In this document: positions 7,077 through 7,605 of the stretch, in pieces | Layout of the letters: every line of letters begins with the position of its first letter | Position numbering within the stretch: position 1 is the stretch's first letter | Assembly: GCA_023301245.1 (NCBI GenBank) | Contig: JALZUV010000229.1 | Location: 1 to 7,605, forward strand | Direction: 5' to 3' | DNA length: 7,605 nucleotides | Origin: Rickettsiales bacterium | GTDB taxonomy: Bacteria; Pseudomonadota; Alphaproteobacteria; Rickettsiales; JALZUV01 | Notes under the pieces: generated by a model | The model's input: the letters and a program-made list of their open reading frames with translations, nothing else | What the model was told of the DNA's origin: nothing | The model's database searches: none | Translations under genes and position numbers: made by a program

Positions 7077-7605
7077 CTAACGATATCCACCATCACCATA
7101 ATAAGGTTGAGCGTGCCCATTAGGATTAGGTAACATGGTTTCGCGCGCTAGCATTGGCGGCTCTTCTAGCGGGCGACGCAGGTTTTCTTCCACATAGCTT
7201 TGTTGCGCAACTGGGTTATACATATCAGCAGCGCGGCTTTGGAAACCATTAGTCATACTGCCATTTTGTTCCGCTGCATTAAAGTTTGGCGCAAAATTAG
7301 GGTTCTGCCCCTGCGGCATGCCCTGCCCGCCATAGTAGAAATTATTATATTGACGGTCAGCACTATCGGCGGCGTAAGAATCAATTGCAGGATGATTATT
7401 CGCCTGTTTCGCGGTCATTGGCTGGTAGTATGAAGGCTCAATAGGCATCACAGGTACAGGCGCTTCTTGATAGCGGCCATAAGCAGCATCCATACCGTAG
7501 CCCGCATTATAAGTTCCCACTTGGCTCATAGGTAGATTTTGTCCCTGAACTTGGCCAACAGGCGCAGAAGGCGCATACCATTGTTCAGCCATAGATTGTT
7601 GCTGC
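7077..7605 (-). CDS. Unrecognised Q/N/Y/G/P-rich disordered protein, C-terminal part (5' partial)
   Basis: I do not recognise a family. The frame stays open to the right edge of the window: the four codons before the Met at 7592 read QQQS, and no Shine-Dalgarno sequence precedes that Met. It is therefore probably internal, and the gene starts outside the window. The 171 residues from that Met are low in complexity: about two thirds are Ala, Pro, Gln, Asn, Tyr, Gly or Met, with one Lys, no Cys and very few Leu or Ile. That predicts an intrinsically disordered tail without membrane segments. Phrases such as GYGMDAAYGRY, QGMPQGQNPNFAPNF and QPYYGDGGYR recur in style but not as exact repeats. One charged patch near the end, VEENLRRPLEEPPMLARE, stands out and could be a short binding motif. 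The stop is a TAG at 7079-7077, 38 nt upstream of alaC, so co-transcription is possible. Being coding at all is fairly likely, given the open frame and neighbour spacing. Confidence 0.7.
   Translation of the reverse strand, partial: QQQSMAEQWYAPSAPVGQVQGQNLPMSQVGTYNAGYGMDAAYGRYQEAPVPVMPIEPSYYQPMTAKQANNHPAIDSYAADSADRQYNNFYYGGQGMPQGQNPNFAPNFNAAEQNGSMTNGFQSRAADMYNPVAQQSYVEENLRRPLEEPPMLARETMLPNPNGHAQPYYGDGGYR

Noticed and set aside
7058..7077. Inverted repeat GAGCT/AGCTC between the Q/N-rich gene and alaC
   Set aside because: The 5-bp stem with a 10-nt loop has no T-run after it on the minus strand and does not extend, so it is close to chance.

Overview
The window is a gene-dense stretch of bacterial chromosome with moderate, slightly AT-leaning composition as judged by eye. 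It fits an alphaproteobacterium. The clues are an alanine racemase followed at once by a two-gene MlaE/MlaF lipid ABC transporter without mlaD, and an opposing AlaC-type aminotransferase, homoserine dehydrogenase and recJ order that resembles the alphaproteobacterial aminotransferase-hom-(glpX)-recJ cluster. The taxon call is inference from gene order and protein motifs. No mobile element, tRNA, rRNA, CRISPR array or phage gene was seen.

Layout: bases 1-45 may hold the last codons of a basic, Lys/Ala-rich protein. On the plus strand follow alr (67-1173), the MlaE-like permease (1195-1968) and the MlaF-like ATPase (1965-2753). The permease and ATPase overlap by 4 nt (ATGA). On the minus strand, reading from right to left, come the C-terminal part of an unrecognised Gln/Asn/Tyr/Gly/Pro-rich protein (7077-7605, cut by the window edge), alaC (5824-7038), hom (4529-5827) and recJ (2755-4536). 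alaC and hom overlap by 4 nt and hom and recJ by 8 nt, so these three are probably one translationally coupled operon. The two groups converge at 2751-2757, where their stop codons are separated by a single base. An imperfect 34-nt palindrome is centred on that base and may be a shared terminator. No gene-free stretch exceeds about 70 bases.

How the genes work together: alr supplies D-alanine for peptidoglycan, and MlaE/MlaF power phospholipid traffic for the outer membrane, so the plus-strand group serves the cell envelope. The minus-strand group joins amino-acid metabolism (an alanine-forming aminotransferase and homoserine dehydrogenase, the branch point to threonine and methionine) to the DNA-repair nuclease RecJ. 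This is a conserved neighbourhood rather than an obvious pathway.

The window is mostly ordinary core genome; I did not find a convincing new system. The points worth a second look are the hairpin at the convergent stop codons, the apparent absence of glpX between hom and recJ, the MlaEF pair without its MCE partner, a His where racemases often carry a carbamylated Lys, and the low-complexity prion-like tail at the right edge.
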